From assembly GCF_024868665.1 (NCBI RefSeq), contig NC_079905.1, positions 7,418,379-7,482,378 on the forward strand: 64,000 nt of DNA, given 5' to 3'. Origin of the DNA: Triplophysa rosa. Taxonomy: Eukaryota; Chordata; Actinopteri; Cypriniformes; Nemacheilidae. The position numbers and the translations under genes are program-made. Shown one piece after another: positions 33,456 to 46,790 of this stretch. Below the pieces are notes generated by a model. That model did no database searches. It saw only the letters and a list, made by a program, of their open reading frames with translations, and had not been told where the DNA came from. Within the stretch, counting starts at the first letter, position 1, and the number at the start of each line of letters is the position of its first letter.

Positions 33456-34257
33456 TTAAAGGAGTAGTTCACTATAAAATAAAAAATTCATGATAATTCA
33501 CTCACATGTCATACAAGCTGTCCGTGTGTTTGTTTCTTCTTCCAAATTGTTTTTGACACTTTTGAGGAAAGCTTTCCAGGGTTCTTATATGATAGACTTA
33601 ATTGGGGGCTGTTGGTTAAGGTCAAAATTTCCAAGAAAACAAAAAATGACATACTTTTTTAACACATACACGGCTTGCACTGCCTCCGCGATCCCAGGAC
33701 TTCTGACATTATGTTGGAAAGGTTACGCGTGACGTAGTTCTCAAAAGATTTAAACATCCCTGATATGCACACAAACTTACCATTTTAAACAATAATCTTG
33801 CACAAAGACATATAACGTGTTATTTAACATCCAAGAACTTTTGAACGGTCTTCTTTCTCCACACTCATACTGGGTCGGAACTTCCGCTTACTTCCGCGTG
33901 ACCTTTCCAACATGATTTCAGAGTACGTGAACTTGTGGACGCGCTACATGGAGGTACTCCGAGGCAGGCCATATATTTATGTTTATAAAGTATATCATTT
34001 TTTTGTTTTCTTGGTAAAATGACTAATCATTTTGCTAGACAAGATTCATCGGCTGGTGTCGTGTAGAACCTTTTGAATCTGAAATTTGTACCTTAACCAA
34101 CAGCCCTCCGTTGAAGTCCATTATATGAATAGGAACCGTGGAAAGCTTTCCTCAAAAGCATCAATTTGTTTTTGACAAGAAATAAACACATGGACGGCTT
34201 ACATGTGGGTGAGTGAATATCATGAAATTTTAATTATATAGGGAACTACTCCTTTAA
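33456..34257. mobile_element. 802-bp near-full-length palindromic MITE
   Basis: TTAA at 33456-33459 and 34254-34257 bracket the element. The arms pair far into the centre: AAAGGAGTAGTTC/GAACTACTCCTTT at the ends, then GAGGAAAGCTTTCC/GGAAAGCTTTCCTC, GGGGGCTGTTGGTTAAGG/CCTTAACCAACAGCCC, and CATTATGTTGGAAAGGTTAC/GACCTTTCCAACATGA. It has the same terminal theme as the shorter TTAA-family copies but a unique core. It is non-coding. Confidence 0.9.
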
Positions 34258-34783
34258 GTTAGATTTTTTAAATGATTTTTTTGCTATATGTCAATGGCTA
34301 TAATTTTCTTACGGGCCATTTTTGTCCCTTTATACCATTACAAACCATTATAAAATGCAAGTTTATCCCATCAATGAATATTTCACAAAAAGGATCACAT
34401 TGCAAAAATCGTTTAGGCACTTTCCACATAATAATTTTGGACAACATTACAACATGACTACATCTTTGCCAGTTGCTGACACAATTAAAAATGCAATTTA
34501 AAAAATGAAAATCTGCATCTGTTTGGATACTTTGTGGTTGTTTTAGACAAAGAAATTGTTGTTTATGTTGTCAAAAATTCACTTTGCAGTTCAGCTGTTG
34601 CCTTGGGATGATGTTGCAGGAAAATGATATTGCTTTAGGGCAGAAAAAGTCCAATTTGTGTATGACATACTGAACGATAGAAATGATGGGGAGATTTCAG
34701 GGTAATGGAAGATGGACAACAAGCAATTTCCATCTCATTCCATTACAGCTGAGTCTGGACGCGTTTGATACTCTACTTCCACA

Positions 34784-35183
34784 TTAAAGGAATATTTCGC
34801 CCAAAAATGAAGAAAATCGTTTATTGTGACCATGGCTTTTAGGCTAAGAAAATGACAAAAACAAAAAAAGTACACAAATGCAGTAAAACAACTCACGGAC
34901 TACACTGAACTCATTACTAAATGAGTTGTTTACTCCAGTTTTGAACTTCATGAACCTGTTGAAAAGAACCAAGCATAAAAATCACAATGAGTAAACGGCT
35001 CAAATAAATTAAAACTTCCAGTCTGTTCTTTACAGGCCTTGGAATACTGACTACTTGTACGGTGCTTTCTTCTACATTCAGAGCTTAATTGTGGTCACTA
35101 TGAATGTGAAGCATACGGGTTTCAAATGTCAGAAGAATGAATAATGACAGAACTTCCATTTTTTGGTGAACTATTTCTTTTAA
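34784..35183. mobile_element. TTAA-family foldback MITE, 400 bp
   Basis: TTAA lies at 34784-34787 and 35180-35183. The termini AAAGGAATATTTCGCCCAAA and TTTTTTGGTGAACTATTTCT are inverted. An inner pair is TTATTGTGACCATGGCTTTT and the less similar TTGTGGTCACTATGAATG. It is non-coding. Confidence 0.78.
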
Positions 35184-35638
35184 GAAACAGCCTGTTTATC
35201 GTCCAATCACTAGAAGTGCAATCAAAGCAGAATCATATTCAGCACCAGCAAACAACAGCAAGTGATGAGAAGACAGAAAGATGACAAAAATATATGGAAA
35301 TCTGAAACAGACAGACTATGTATGTTTTTTCCTCATTGTCTTGCTGAGTCATTGAGATCATATAGGCAATTGGTCGAAAACTTTTTCTGAGGAAACTTTT
35401 TGATCAAAACAGCCAAAGAATTTAGAATAGGCAGCATCCCACCCCAATAATTCTCCTGTCTGTATCCTTTACACAAAAAAGACAGCTCTTGCTAGCCTTC
35501 AGGATGTGTAAGTTGGCTAAAGAAAGCTAAGCCCTTTTTCAGACAACCAATATAAATATTAGAAATGTATATGTTCATATTTTTGCACTCAAACATTTGA
35601 CAAAGATATTTAAAGGCAATTCTATGGCCATAGAACAG

Positions 35639-35800
35639 ACAGTTCACCCCCCTAAAAATGTTCTGTCATCATTTATTCATCCCATGTCGAAAACCTGTAT
35701 ATGACTCTTTCATCTGTGGAATACAATAGAAGATATTTTGAGAAATGTCTCTGTGGTTTTGTGTCCATACAATGGAAGTCAATGGGGGCCAATGCTTAAT
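35639..35800. mobile_element. left half of a TTAA-family MITE
   Basis: It contains AGTTCACCCCCCTAAAAATG, TTCTGTCATCATTTATTCAT, AGAAGATATTTTGAGAAATG and CAATGGAAGTCAATGGGGGC in family order, then stops without the opposite arm. A short related remnant lies at 36541-36605. Confidence 0.7.
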
Positions 35801-38800
35801 ATAGTGATCTCACTGCCCATGGACGGTCTCACTGCCTGTCATTCCCTGCACAGTTCAAATGTAAGAACGGCCTATTGAAAACGATTCCTAGGACTGCATG
35901 CAGACTGTGCACTCAGATGTCTGCAGACAAAGGGCTTGAGAATAGCTGACAAGAAATGAAGGGGAATGATTGCATGCGTGTGAGTGTTTTTTCTATCCCA
36001 ACAGCCAATTCCAGTGTTTCGTCCCAGAGTGAGTTTCACAAGAAGGGCTTTTAGACAGAAGGGGCTCATCAGAACACATACGCACGCAGCTCCAATCTGA
36101 CACCTCTCCTCGGGGTGCAGGATGAAAAGAATTTTTAAACACTCGTCTGATGGATCATTCATGCATATTTCATGCTGTAAAGCACACACTGTTATCATAA
36201 AGCAGATTAATTGGACATTTACTCAAACACTAATCGATTTGGACAAGATACATCTATATTACTTCCTGTCTTTGTTCTGTCACTCTGCACCCTGGAGGTT
36301 CTTCTAAAATACCTGCGTTTGAAGGTTCGGCTCTCTTTGGCTCTCTCTCCTACTGTTGAACACACACACTTACTGTTTGTAAAATCCAGCCGCTTTTGAC
36401 ACCCTTTTCGTGGGTGCGTGAGGAATTCCGAGCGTACATTTGGGTTTAACCTCAATCTGGTAAAGACTATTAAAAGCGGTTCATTTGAGCAAATCAGAAC
36501 ATTAAATTTAAACATTAAACATTAAAACGCAAAAACCCCCAGAGACATTTTTTTGAAATATCTTTTGTGTTCCACAGAAGAAAGAGTGCTTTGAAAGTCA
36601 TCAGGGAAAATATATGATCACAGATTCAGGTTAGATAACTGCATACAACAAATAAAAACACTTTTTTCTTTCTCTCTGCTTCTCTATGACTCTCACACTG
36701 CATGGGTTTCAACAAACTCAAATGAGGCAGGTGGCTTCAAGCATTGTTTCACTCTCAAAAGTTTGCTCAAGAAGAACCAACACCGCCGCCTCCTGTGACC
36801 GGCTGCAGAAATGATGCATTTGTGCAGAAAACATGCAGTTTGCAGCCTGGCACTAATGTGATGCAGGAAATTAATTGGGCTGATATCCCCCCGACCCACT
36901 CCTATTACCCACAGTATATTACAACTATTTCTCCTCCGTGCCAGACTGTGATACTGTAATAATCCTGTGCATATTTGATAAGCAAACCCACATCCCCCCT
37001 TCCCATATTCCCGTTCCTCACCACACCTCATTTCACTTATGGAGAGATCGTTCACTCATTAATTCTGGCTCACACTCAGGGAACAGGTGAATGAAGCGCA
37101 AAGAATGACTGCGTTCCATCTATGCCTGTCACCTTGTCTCAGTTGTTCCATTTCTCTCCCTACAAATTTTTGTTTCCGTTTTCACGCACTGCTGGATATT
37201 CTGAACTGTGATCTGAATATGACTGTCCTCTTTAAATATAAGTCTAAATGTGTGATAGTTGGGGGGGTAACATGCATAAAAATTTCAGGCTGAGGGGCTT
37301 TGGGATTGCACTTGTGTTAGAATGTACAGTAAAAGCATTCTTTATAGTCTTTATGGACTGTAGTGTAACTCTGATCCCACAATGTTGCAATTCAAGACCA
37401 TAAGATGTTTAATGATATTGATTTCAAACTTGCAAAACAGTAATTCTTATGAACATTTCTTCACTTTCTTTTTTAAAGCAAACAAAGTCTATTTAGGTCA
37501 TATTTGTATTGTATGATTAATAAATAAATGTAATAACTAATAAAGTACTGCAGTACTGTACCTTTTCTTATGGTACAGTGCTCTTTTGGTCATTTTTGAG
37601 CTTGACATCCCATTGTCACTCTAAAATGCTGCGTGGAAAAAAAATGACAGATTCTTTACAAATTCTTTTGTTTCATAAAAATACCATCATACAAATTAAA
37701 AATAACATGACAGGGAGTAAACCACGACAGAATTTTAATTCTTGGCTGAATTATTCATTTAGGCCACATTTCGAAATTTGTATTAGATAACAAATATCGG
37801 GACAGCTGGCTTTATTACAGACAGACAACACAAGCAGAAGTCAAACATCATACTTGAGAACATCCATTGACCGTTAAATGAACTTAAAATGACCTTTTAC
37901 ATTTCAGGGCCAATGCATGTAAAAAAACACACCAAACAACCCTTTTTCATATCACATCTATCCATCTCTCTTCACATCTCCACACATTGAGCTGATGAAG
38001 CATATATCTGCCCATTAGTGAAAGTGTGTTGACGAAGGATTAATGAGGACATCAAGTGATAAACATTATGTGCGTGTACCGTATGTGTGTGCATGACCGC
38101 ATATGTAATGCATAATATATGATTTAGTATGTGCATCTATATGAATTATTGAACATCTTTTAAGATACATGTGGTAAATCAGAGAATACAGGCCAGTCTT
38201 GACAACATATACAAAACCTCCCAGAAGTGGTGCGGCGGAAGGGTTCAAAACAAGAAAAATCCTTGCATGGAGCCATAAACTGAACTTTTTTCAAACCCCC
38301 TTGACTTTCTTCCGTGGAATGCAAAATATGTTAGAGTGCAGATTTTTATTTCTGTGAACTATTCCTAGACAATGGGGTTAGAAGGTAGCAATGTACATAC
38401 CTTGGTGTTTCATGAACAACAATATGGTTATGTTACTTAGCAAGGGCTTAGGTTTGGTTTCAACATTCTGACATTTTACAACAAATGGTGCACTTGTCCT
38501 TACTCAAATCCACATCCATACAGTCACATAAAAATATGCATAGAAATGCATAAACATGCATCTCAAAAGTAACACTAGTTAACAAGGTTCTGAATGGCTA
38601 TGTGTTTCTGCCAAACTTTACTCTATCTTTGCACAGCACCTTTGTAAAAGAAAGAGAGAGTGCGAGAGATTTGGTTAAAGGGTTTTTGGAGGTTATAGAG
38701 AAGGCAGAAAGGAGCCAAGACATTGTCAACATTACAGTAAATTAATATTCGTGTGAGGTCATCTATAACAGAGGAGTGCAGTAACTGTGAGAGACATCAT

Positions 38801-40882
38801 AATGGACTGTCAGCGAGTCTGTGTCGGAGAGAAAGTGCATTAGAGCCTAAGAGTGTAAGAAAGATCTATTATGTTTAATGGGTATACTGTATATTGACAG
38901 GCCTCTATCTTTACAATTATTCAAAATGACAAAAATATAGAAAATTAGCACATGTGCTCCAGAGACACTGGATCTATAAATAACATTATAGACAGTAAGG
39001 AATTAGTATATGAATTTATATTAGAAGTAATAATAAATTATAAAACAGAAGAAACAAATAGTAAGACAAACAGCCATAAAGTCATTCTAGACAGGAAAGA
39101 GATAGACAGCATCAACAACAATCTTCTTTTACCATTTCATTCTTTTTGTCAACTATATCACACATACACTGACCTTCACCAACCAAAGATTTGTTAGATA
39201 CTAGCTTACTGTACAGTACACCACGCTCGTGCCCATCAAACTACACATAAATCAAAGTTTGTTATTTTACTCACCTGATCTGCTTACTGTTATAAAGAAA
39301 GCAATGCACATGGCATGTGTCTGTTCCCATTGAATCTCATCTGCCCCCATGAAAAAGAGAGCACCTCAGGTTGACCTCAAGCTCTAGGACAGGCTGGTGC
39401 TGTAAAGTACAGTCACTAAATTTTGATAAAATTAGGGTCAACATTGTAATTGTTGACTAAGTGTAGCAATGAATGTGAAATCTAAGCATCACACTTAACG
39501 CAAAACAAAGAATTTATATGAATCGCAGGATTTCAAACATGCACACACATGCGGACACACACAGTAAATTAGCTCATGACTGTAGAATCGATTACAGCTC
39601 CATTCTCTGAGAAGACCCAGATAACAACCATTATTATCACTTAATTGTTTGAGATAACTAGTTTAATATATGCAATGATTCCAGTTTCTATCTAATTGTA
39701 CCTAGATTCCATTTATCTCAGTATTAGACTACAGAGAGATAAGGCGATTGTAAAAAATAACACTAGATTTGAGTGCATCACAGTCCAATCTTCATAAAGA
39801 GCTACTCTCCTGAATTTAGTTTTAGCCCCATAAACACAAATTGTCAAGCAATCCTCAAGATTTTGTGTTTGAGTCAAACTCTGCTTACACTATCCACACA
39901 TGCATACACACACAAACTCTAGTGTCACTTATAAGTGAGACTTGAGTTGTCTGCTCTGTTTTGCTTAAAGACACTGCAAGTGTGTGTGTGTGTTATTGCC
40001 CAACATATTCTCCTGCCACAACAAGAGAAGGTGTCTTTCTGTTTGCTCAGGGTGATAAATACAAGCCTAATTGAAAGGCTTTTTGATAGCTCTCTGTAGT
40101 CTTTTTAATTTTCTCTTTCTCAATTAGTCTTGCCGTTGGACTGCCTGTCTTACAGGCAAACGGCATAAAAATGGATGAATAAAGCAACGAAAAGACAGTG
40201 GGGCCAAAAAGCATGCATTACAATATAATTGTAAAGCACATTTGACAAGTGTAACAGTGGCTGATGAGCACACCTCAGGGAATGAGATCAAACTTGATTC
40301 AATACTATAAAGAATCAATAAAAAATTGTAAATCTAAGTAGATTTTGGCTTATTTTACACATACAGCACCATGCACGGGGTGAAAAAGGTCCGCTTCATA
40401 CTTACAGTAGTAACATTGTGAGCATGCTCATAACTGAGATCAATAACACACACAGACTTGTGCAAGACAAAAAGACATGAGTTGCTATTAGCCGCTGACA
40501 CATCCTGTTGTTCCATCATATGTCGTACAGCTTGTATTCTTTATGGAATTATACATCATCAAACGTCTAATTGCATGCTAAAGAGATCCAGCTCATTTGG
40601 AGAGACAGCTTTATAATCTCCATGTAGGCAAGCAAGGACTTAATTGACTTGCAGTTTAGTGAAAAGGAAGTAAAAAGTGAGAAACACTTCAGGCATGTGT
40701 CTGCATCTAAGAAAGTTCATAACAGCTTCTGTCATTGAACGGAATACTTGAACAGCGGATCTATGTGACAGTGGGAAGCTACTGTGCAGAGATACAAGAT
40801 GATGTTGAACGTCAAGAGGAGAAAAAATACATCTCAGAATGTTATCTCTCGGAAAGGTAAAGTAGCTATTAATTGCACAGCA
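35801..40882. other. long non-coding stretch
   Basis: About 5 kb with no recognised gene. Short CA or GT runs occur (39541-39561, 39979-39993). Small frames are present on both strands but have no domain or splice context. Blocks at about 39590-39760 and 40530-40640 are repeat-free and TAAT-containing and might be conserved. Confidence 0.35.
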
Positions 40883-40889
40883 ACAAAAT

Positions 40890-42126
40890 CAACACATTCT
40901 CACTCCGGACTCGTCACATATTTACGCTCGGTCAGCGCCCTCCGGCGTCACCTTTGTTTGAACGCGCAGGGTAATCCTTTGGCGTCGTTTTTCGACGTGA
41001 AGGGCACGCGAATTTTACCGTCATTATGAAAATGTATATTAGATATAATTTGCAATGATGATGTTTCTGGGTTTAATGGCCAGGATAATTGTGTTTACAT
41101 GACACTATTCAGACAGTTTGAGCAAGTAATGTAACAGTTTATTTATCGTAATATAAAACACATAATACAAGCAGTCACAATGTTGTTCAAAAATACAGAT
41201 ATTCTAAGGGTACCAACGCGAAACGATCGACTGGACGCCGTAAATCTCAAATCCAGTGAAGAAGAACGACGACTTTCAAAATTCGCCGCCAGAGGAAGTT
41301 ACGTCAGATTCGATGCCATTGGCTGTCCCGTGTCTCGTGACCGAACGCGTCATTTCGTTGGCTTTGAACGTGAAACGGTATTGGCTCCCGCAACCGACTG
41401 CATCTAGCTGTTCCGGTTGATCTTTAAATTGATGCCGACATCATGCATTCACGGACACGCACGGCATCTTCATTTTTTAGATTTAGATTTTGATTCAATT
41501 TTATTGTCATTGCACATGTACGAAGGTACAAGGCAACGAAATGTGACCTCTGCATTTAACCCATCCAGAGAGTAGTGAACACACGTACCCCCGGAGCAGT
41601 GGGCAGCTATCACTACAGCGCCCGGGGAGCAAGTAGGGGTAAGGTGCCTTGCTCAAGGGCACCTCAGTTGTTACCCGCCGGCCCTGGGAATCGAACCGGC
41701 AACCTTCTGGTCACGAGTCCAACTCTCTAACCATTAGGCCACAACTGCCCCTTGTAAAGCTATCATACGGCTTTGGTGCAAAAGGGTCTTCGAAACGAGT
41801 TGTTTGTTATATTTTGTAATGCTTTTGTTCAGTTTGTGCAATAAATACCCGTGACTGTACTTTTATTCGCGTGCTGTGTTTTATATGGCTGAGAAGTGGT
41901 TAGGTTTAGGGTGAGGTTGGGGTTAGGTGCTACAAAATATTAAAACCATAAATAATTATGAAATGCTAAGAATTGCACGCATCTCGGTCTGGAGCATTTA
42001 GAACAGCAACGCAGTTCCCTGTTCGTCAAAAAACGACGCCGAAGGGGTACCCTGCGCGTTCAAAAGTGACGCCGTGGGGCGCTGACCGAGCGAAATATGT
42101 GACGAGTCGGGAGTGAGAACGGGTTG
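40890..42126. mobile_element. element with about 110-bp inverted ends and 7-bp duplication, unclassified
   Basis: The left arm begins CAACACATTCTCACTCCGGA. The right arm in reverse complement begins CAACCCGTTCTCACTCCCGA. Both continue with CTCGTCACATATTT, CGCTCGGTCAGCGCCC, GGCGTCAC, GAACGCGCAGGGTA and GGCGTCGTTTTT. ACAAAAT is repeated at 40883-40889 and 42127-42133 as a 7-bp target duplication. The interior is CpG-rich, carries no recognisable transposase and is interrupted by a SINE at 41478. Only a few superfamilies make 7-bp duplications, so I leave it unclassified. Confidence 0.85.
41478..41751 (-). mobile_element. tRNA-derived SINE, copy 1
   Basis: On the minus strand the head reads GGGGCAGTTGTGGCCTAATG then GTTAGAGAG (A box TGGCCTAATGG) and later GGTTCGATTCCC (B box). 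The body includes GCTCCCCGGGCGCTGTAGTG, CTGCCCACTGCTCCGGGGG and GGATGGGTTAAATGCAGAGG, a core found in V-SINE-like fish elements. The tail is ...CAATGACAATAAAATTGAATC. No clean target duplication is seen. It is closely related to the copy at 51365. Confidence 0.88.
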
Positions 42127-42642
42127 ACAAAATGTATTCCAGTAGGCTATGTTAAAAACAGTCTGAGTATTTTTTTTTACATTACAATATCAGCACGTCA
42201 CACGCACAGTGTTAAATCTTGCAAACGCTCTCTTAACATGTCATACAAACACATGCACTTAAACAAATGTGTTTTTGCTGATTCCAGGAAGGCGATTCTT
42301 GCAGAGCTCATGCCCATCATTTCTGAGAATATGAAGCAGATTTGAGGGCCATCTGGCCTGTTCTACCACAACACCCATTGATTCATTCTAACAGGACTGT
42401 GCATTAAACCTGCAGCTTCTCGCAGAACCAGTGGCTTAATAATAGGCTACTCCTGCTTGGACCGTCACTAAACCATTACAATGACAAGAGGTGCTTTCAT
42501 CTAATCCTGGAAACAAACAGAGGCTGCATGTCTGGTACAGGATTTTCTCAAACAATGACACATTCGTGTGGCCTGTATAGCATCATCAGAATGGAGGGAG
42601 TGAAAAAGTAGGCAGTGGCACAGTCTAAACTGAGTGAGTTAT

Positions 42643-42942
42643 TTAAAGAGATAAGTCACCCAAAAATTTAAATCCTGTCATCATTTACTCACCCTCTTGT
42701 CATTTCAAACCTGTATGACTGACTTTTTTCTGCAGGACACAAACGAAGATATTTTGAAGAATGTTGGTTTCAAACAACCCCTTTACTTATATTGTATGAT
42801 TATGAACACAAAGTCAACCACCCTTGTTTGGTTATCAACATTCTATCTACTTTTGTGTTCTGCAGAAGAACGTCGTACAGGTTTGAAATGACAAGAGGGT
42901 GAGTAAATGATGATGGGATTTTCATTTTTGGGTGAACTTTAA
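42643..42942. mobile_element. TTAA-family foldback MITE, 300 bp
   Basis: TTAA is present at both edges (42643-42646, 42939-42942). Arms pair through CATCATTTACTCACCCTCTT/AAGAGGGTGAGTAAATGATG, TCATTTCAAACCTGTATGAC/GTACAGGTTTGAAATGACAA and TTTCTGCAGGACACAAACG/TTTTGTGTTCTGCAGAAGAA. This is the most symmetrical copy in the window. Confidence 0.9.
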
Positions 42943-45927
42943 TATTGGTACATTTTACACTGCCAACAAAATTACATTGAAAATATTCAATGCATTGACA
43001 GGTCATTGTAATCACTAGTAATATTTAGCAACCTACCCCACAGATTTTTGGAGTAACTGCTGAGAATAAAAACCTAAATCAAGACAAACAATGAGACGGA
43101 GAGAAAAATACATGTTGAGAAATGTAGGAGGCACGAAAGATGAGAATAAAATTTCTTTATTTGCTATATGCTAATAACCACCATTGTAACTCCCCAAGCA
43201 CATTTAAAGCCCACCGGGACTAAAATACATTAAGACAAAAGAAAAAAGGAAGAGGAAGTGGGAGGGTGGGTTAAAAAAAGCGAGATGGAATAAGTGATTA
43301 TACACAGCGGGGTGCGAAAACGCATCCACCCACCCACACACGCTAATTGATAGCGCAGTTAATGTCATTCTATATACTGTATATCCGAATATATCATCCA
43401 ACTGACTCTATTAAAACTTGGTGCATAAAATAGATCTTTAAAATGTACGCGATTACACCTATACAGGGCGGATTTGTTGACTGCACACTTGGCACTTCCT
43501 CTCTCTCTCCTCCGCCAAGCTGTCATCAGTAAATGACCTTTATGGGCTGTCAGTTTATTCGGGGTGACGTCAATCATCCTTTCCTATTAGGAGAACAACT
43601 CTATCAGACTCTGTCACCTTCTTCAGTACCTTGTTTTATCCTACCCCCCTGCAGCTGTATGTCAAGGGTGTTTTCTCAGGGGGAACGAGGCGGTCTCATA
43701 AAAAATTCAGATTGACTACAAAAATAAAACAAATATTACGAAGTGATATAAAATGGTGCATAGTTCACTCGTGTTTTAAAGTAACACAGTGACACAAATA
43801 GAGGTACAGTATAATAGTATTGTTTTGTCTTCTTGAGCTCACCGTGTTCTCATTTAGATATTAAAGTGTGACATCAATGGGTATAAACTGTTTAAAAATG
43901 CATAAGCGAGACTTTAAGAGCGTGTCGGTATAAGAACACCAATATGATATTTCTTGGGATTTTTCAGACATAATGTGCTTTTCATTCAGAACCCATGTGA
44001 ACCAAGAGTCAGACTTTAAAAATAAAAGTCAAACCCACCGAGGAAACTTTGCTTCTTCGTTCCAGGAGTCCAGCGTATGGCATCGCTCCAGTAGGCCGTG
44101 TCCTGTCTCGGGCCTTCTGATGCAGTTTGGAGCCGATAGACTGTAAATGCTTCTCTGTATCAGATCACACTGCATCTCAGTTCACCTCTACAGTTCATGG
44201 TTGCAAAACACACTGTTGAACGTCTCGCACACACTCGATTGCGCTTCCTGTAGCGCAAACATTTGACAGATGGAACTGAACGGGAAAAGGAAATGAAAGC
44301 GCTAATTGTTCGCTCTGAGCCTGTTTGCAACCAACAGAAGTGGCTTTTCCGTCATTGCTGCTTTATGCCAAGTTTTTAATCTCTGACAAATTAAAAAGGA
44401 CGGCAAAAATAACAACAGATTATTTGCCAATTACTCATGCTTGTTAACAAGGAGTACAAAGAACAGAGGAAAAATGAAGTATGGTGGGAAGAGTGATCGT
44501 GTCGGTTCCGTTTACCGCTCGCGGCATGATGCACCGAACAGCTACAGCAGCAGCTGCCTGCGTGTCAAAGATCAGTTGTGTGGTGTATCAATCTGGCTGT
44601 GGCTGAATTGGAGACTCAGCCCGACATATGTTTGAAGACATGGACTAGAGAAGCACCTCGAACCCTACTCTCATTAGAGAATCTCGTGCGGTACTTATAA
44701 AACACACTCAGACACACTTAAAGGACTCTTATATCTTCGTGACATGTCCACACACAGATGGGGTTGCACTTCAAAGCCCATCAGGCCTGACAACTTTGTC
44801 TTAGCAGGTCTGGAGCGGCTGCAGTGGGTGGGGGGGATCAGAGGCATGATGCTGCACTTACATCATGAGAGGTGACAGCGCAGGCATGATGGGATTGATA
44901 AGAAAAAGAACTAGATGCAAAATGGGTTTAATCAATAAGAGCACGAAAATAACCAAAAGATCAAGGATTGGAAAAACATAGCAGGAATTATAAATAAGCA
45001 GTTTTCGCATGATGCATTCACATTCAAGATCAGACAAAAAACGAGACTTGGCTAAATAAAAATTATATAATAATATATATTATATATATGTTATACGACG
45101 CAGTCAAGCTTATTTAATAAAATTAGATTTAACAAATTGTTTAACACAGTTATTTACTATAAAATATTATTAATATCAATTATTATAAATAAATTATTAA
45201 TTGGTATATTATTAGCCACAAGCCAGACTGATCCACAAACACAGACCGGAAGAAAACTTTGGGCCAGGCGTGTGCGTCCAATGAAACCGGAATGAAAACG
45301 AGAAACGTAGTTTGTTGAAATGCAAATCATAATTATTAGGTTAAGAGTCTTTGTTTATGTTTGCATCTTAGTCTAAATCTGGTCCTGGGTCTTGATTCCA
45401 ACTCATCTAGGGCCCTACTTCTTTCTCTCTCTCACTGTTTTTCTTCTGCAGAGGCGTCCTGCTTCATCCCTCCTTCCCTTGTTTCTACCCTCTTTATCTT
45501 CTCATCAATTCACCAGCCTGAGAGATGTGTAAGTGTGTACGTCCCAGTGGACAAAAGAGCCAAAGGAGGTGAAATCAGGTTGACCCGGTGTTTCATGCCG
45601 AGCAGGGGCCTCTCGGGAGCTCTGAGTTAATAAGACAAGTTTTAATTAATTTTCCCTCTAACAGGGGAGCAGGGAATGAGAAAATGGAGCCAGTGCTCCG
45701 AAGGTAATGAGAACCCTGAAGCTTTATCCCAGGACGCTTGCCCGGGACCGCAACCTTGAGTACATGACTTTAACCTGAAAATCCCACGATCCATGGGTCT
45801 CTCACATACACGAACACACACTTGGTTCAACAGAACAGTGTTTTAAACTGACCATTGAAACACGCACACTTTCTGTATAGTTTATTTGCATAAATCTGAT
45901 TTGCATATGTCAGTCAACTCATGGTAT
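42943..45927. other. non-coding DNA, nothing recognised
   Basis: No gene is recognised. An AT-rich low-complexity tract (TTATATAATAATATATATTA and similar) lies at about 45060-45220. A repeat-free TTTTAATTAATTTTCCCTC block lies at about 45640. Confidence 0.35.
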
Positions 45928-46320
45928 CTTTTAAATTTGTCAATCACTCACCCTCTTGTTGTTCCAAGTCCATATTACTTCTGTACTACTCTTACTACTT
46001 CTGTAACACGAAAGAGCAATGTAAGACAGGATGTTTTGGACTTAAAAACATATTTGCCCGGTTTCACAGACAAGGTTTAAGATAGTCCCAGACTAAAATG
46101 AATGTTTGAGCTGTGTTAACTGAAAATAAATTGCCCTGTCTTTAAATATGTCAATGCCATTGTTTTGTCTCAAGATGCACACCAGTAATGTTTTTATCTA
46201 AGGCATTTTATTAAAAGCGACTTAAATATCCTAATTTAACTAAGGCACAGGCCTGGCTTAAGATAAGCCTTGTCTGTGAAACCGGGCCATTCCCCGTTAA
46301 CTTTTAATCTACAGTGAAAA
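45928..46320. mobile_element. two small MITEs, probably nested
   Basis: At 46056-46288 the ends GCCCGGTTTCACAGACAAGG and, in reverse complement, GCCCGGTTTCACAGACAAGG match exactly, defining a 233-bp element whose arms continue with CTTAAGATAAGCC-like sequence. It lies in or beside a decayed TTAA-family arm (AATCACTCACCCTCTTGTTG, about 45942). The outer element's right arm is not convincing. Confidence 0.7.
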
Positions 46321-46389
46321 AGCACCATTCATCACTATTATAATGCTTATACATTCTCATTCTTCAGAAGAAAGAAAATGTAAACTTTT

Positions 46390-46790
46390 ACACATAATTA
46401 CGGGGGAGAAAAGGAGTTTTAATGCATTTAAATCCCATCCTGGCCAGTCAAGTGGCAATTTGCAGCGCAGAAGCTCTCCCAAGATCTGCTAATTGTGAAG
46501 ACTTTATTTATAGAAAGACTTTGGTAAACAACTCCTTCATTACTCGTCTGTCACGGCATCGTATAATTCATGTTCATCTTCATGCATTTTTATCTAATGG
46601 AAGGAGGAATTGACCCCATGGTGTGCATGCACACATTTAATTGTTTGATAGCAGTGGTTTAAAATTGGAATAAAAAGCAAGCTGGAATAAATTAGGATGC
46701 GTTTTACTTCATCAGCTTTTAATTAGATACATCATGTTCGCTCGCGTTCGCCGGCTAATTATCATAGCTGTTTTTCTTCTGTAAGTTTAA
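46390..46790. promoter_or_regulatory. candidate conserved non-coding block
   Basis: Repeat-free, evenly composed sequence with several TAAT and ATTTAAAT-type cores (CTGCTAATTGTGAAG, GCTTTTAATTAGATAC, CGGCTAATTATCATAG). No open frame is convincing. A regulatory role is inference. Confidence 0.25.

Noticed and set aside
41700..41751. tRNA gene on the minus strand (also at 51570-51622)
   Set aside because: It is the head of a SINE; the downstream body and tail are shared by both copies and no 3' acceptor stem follows.
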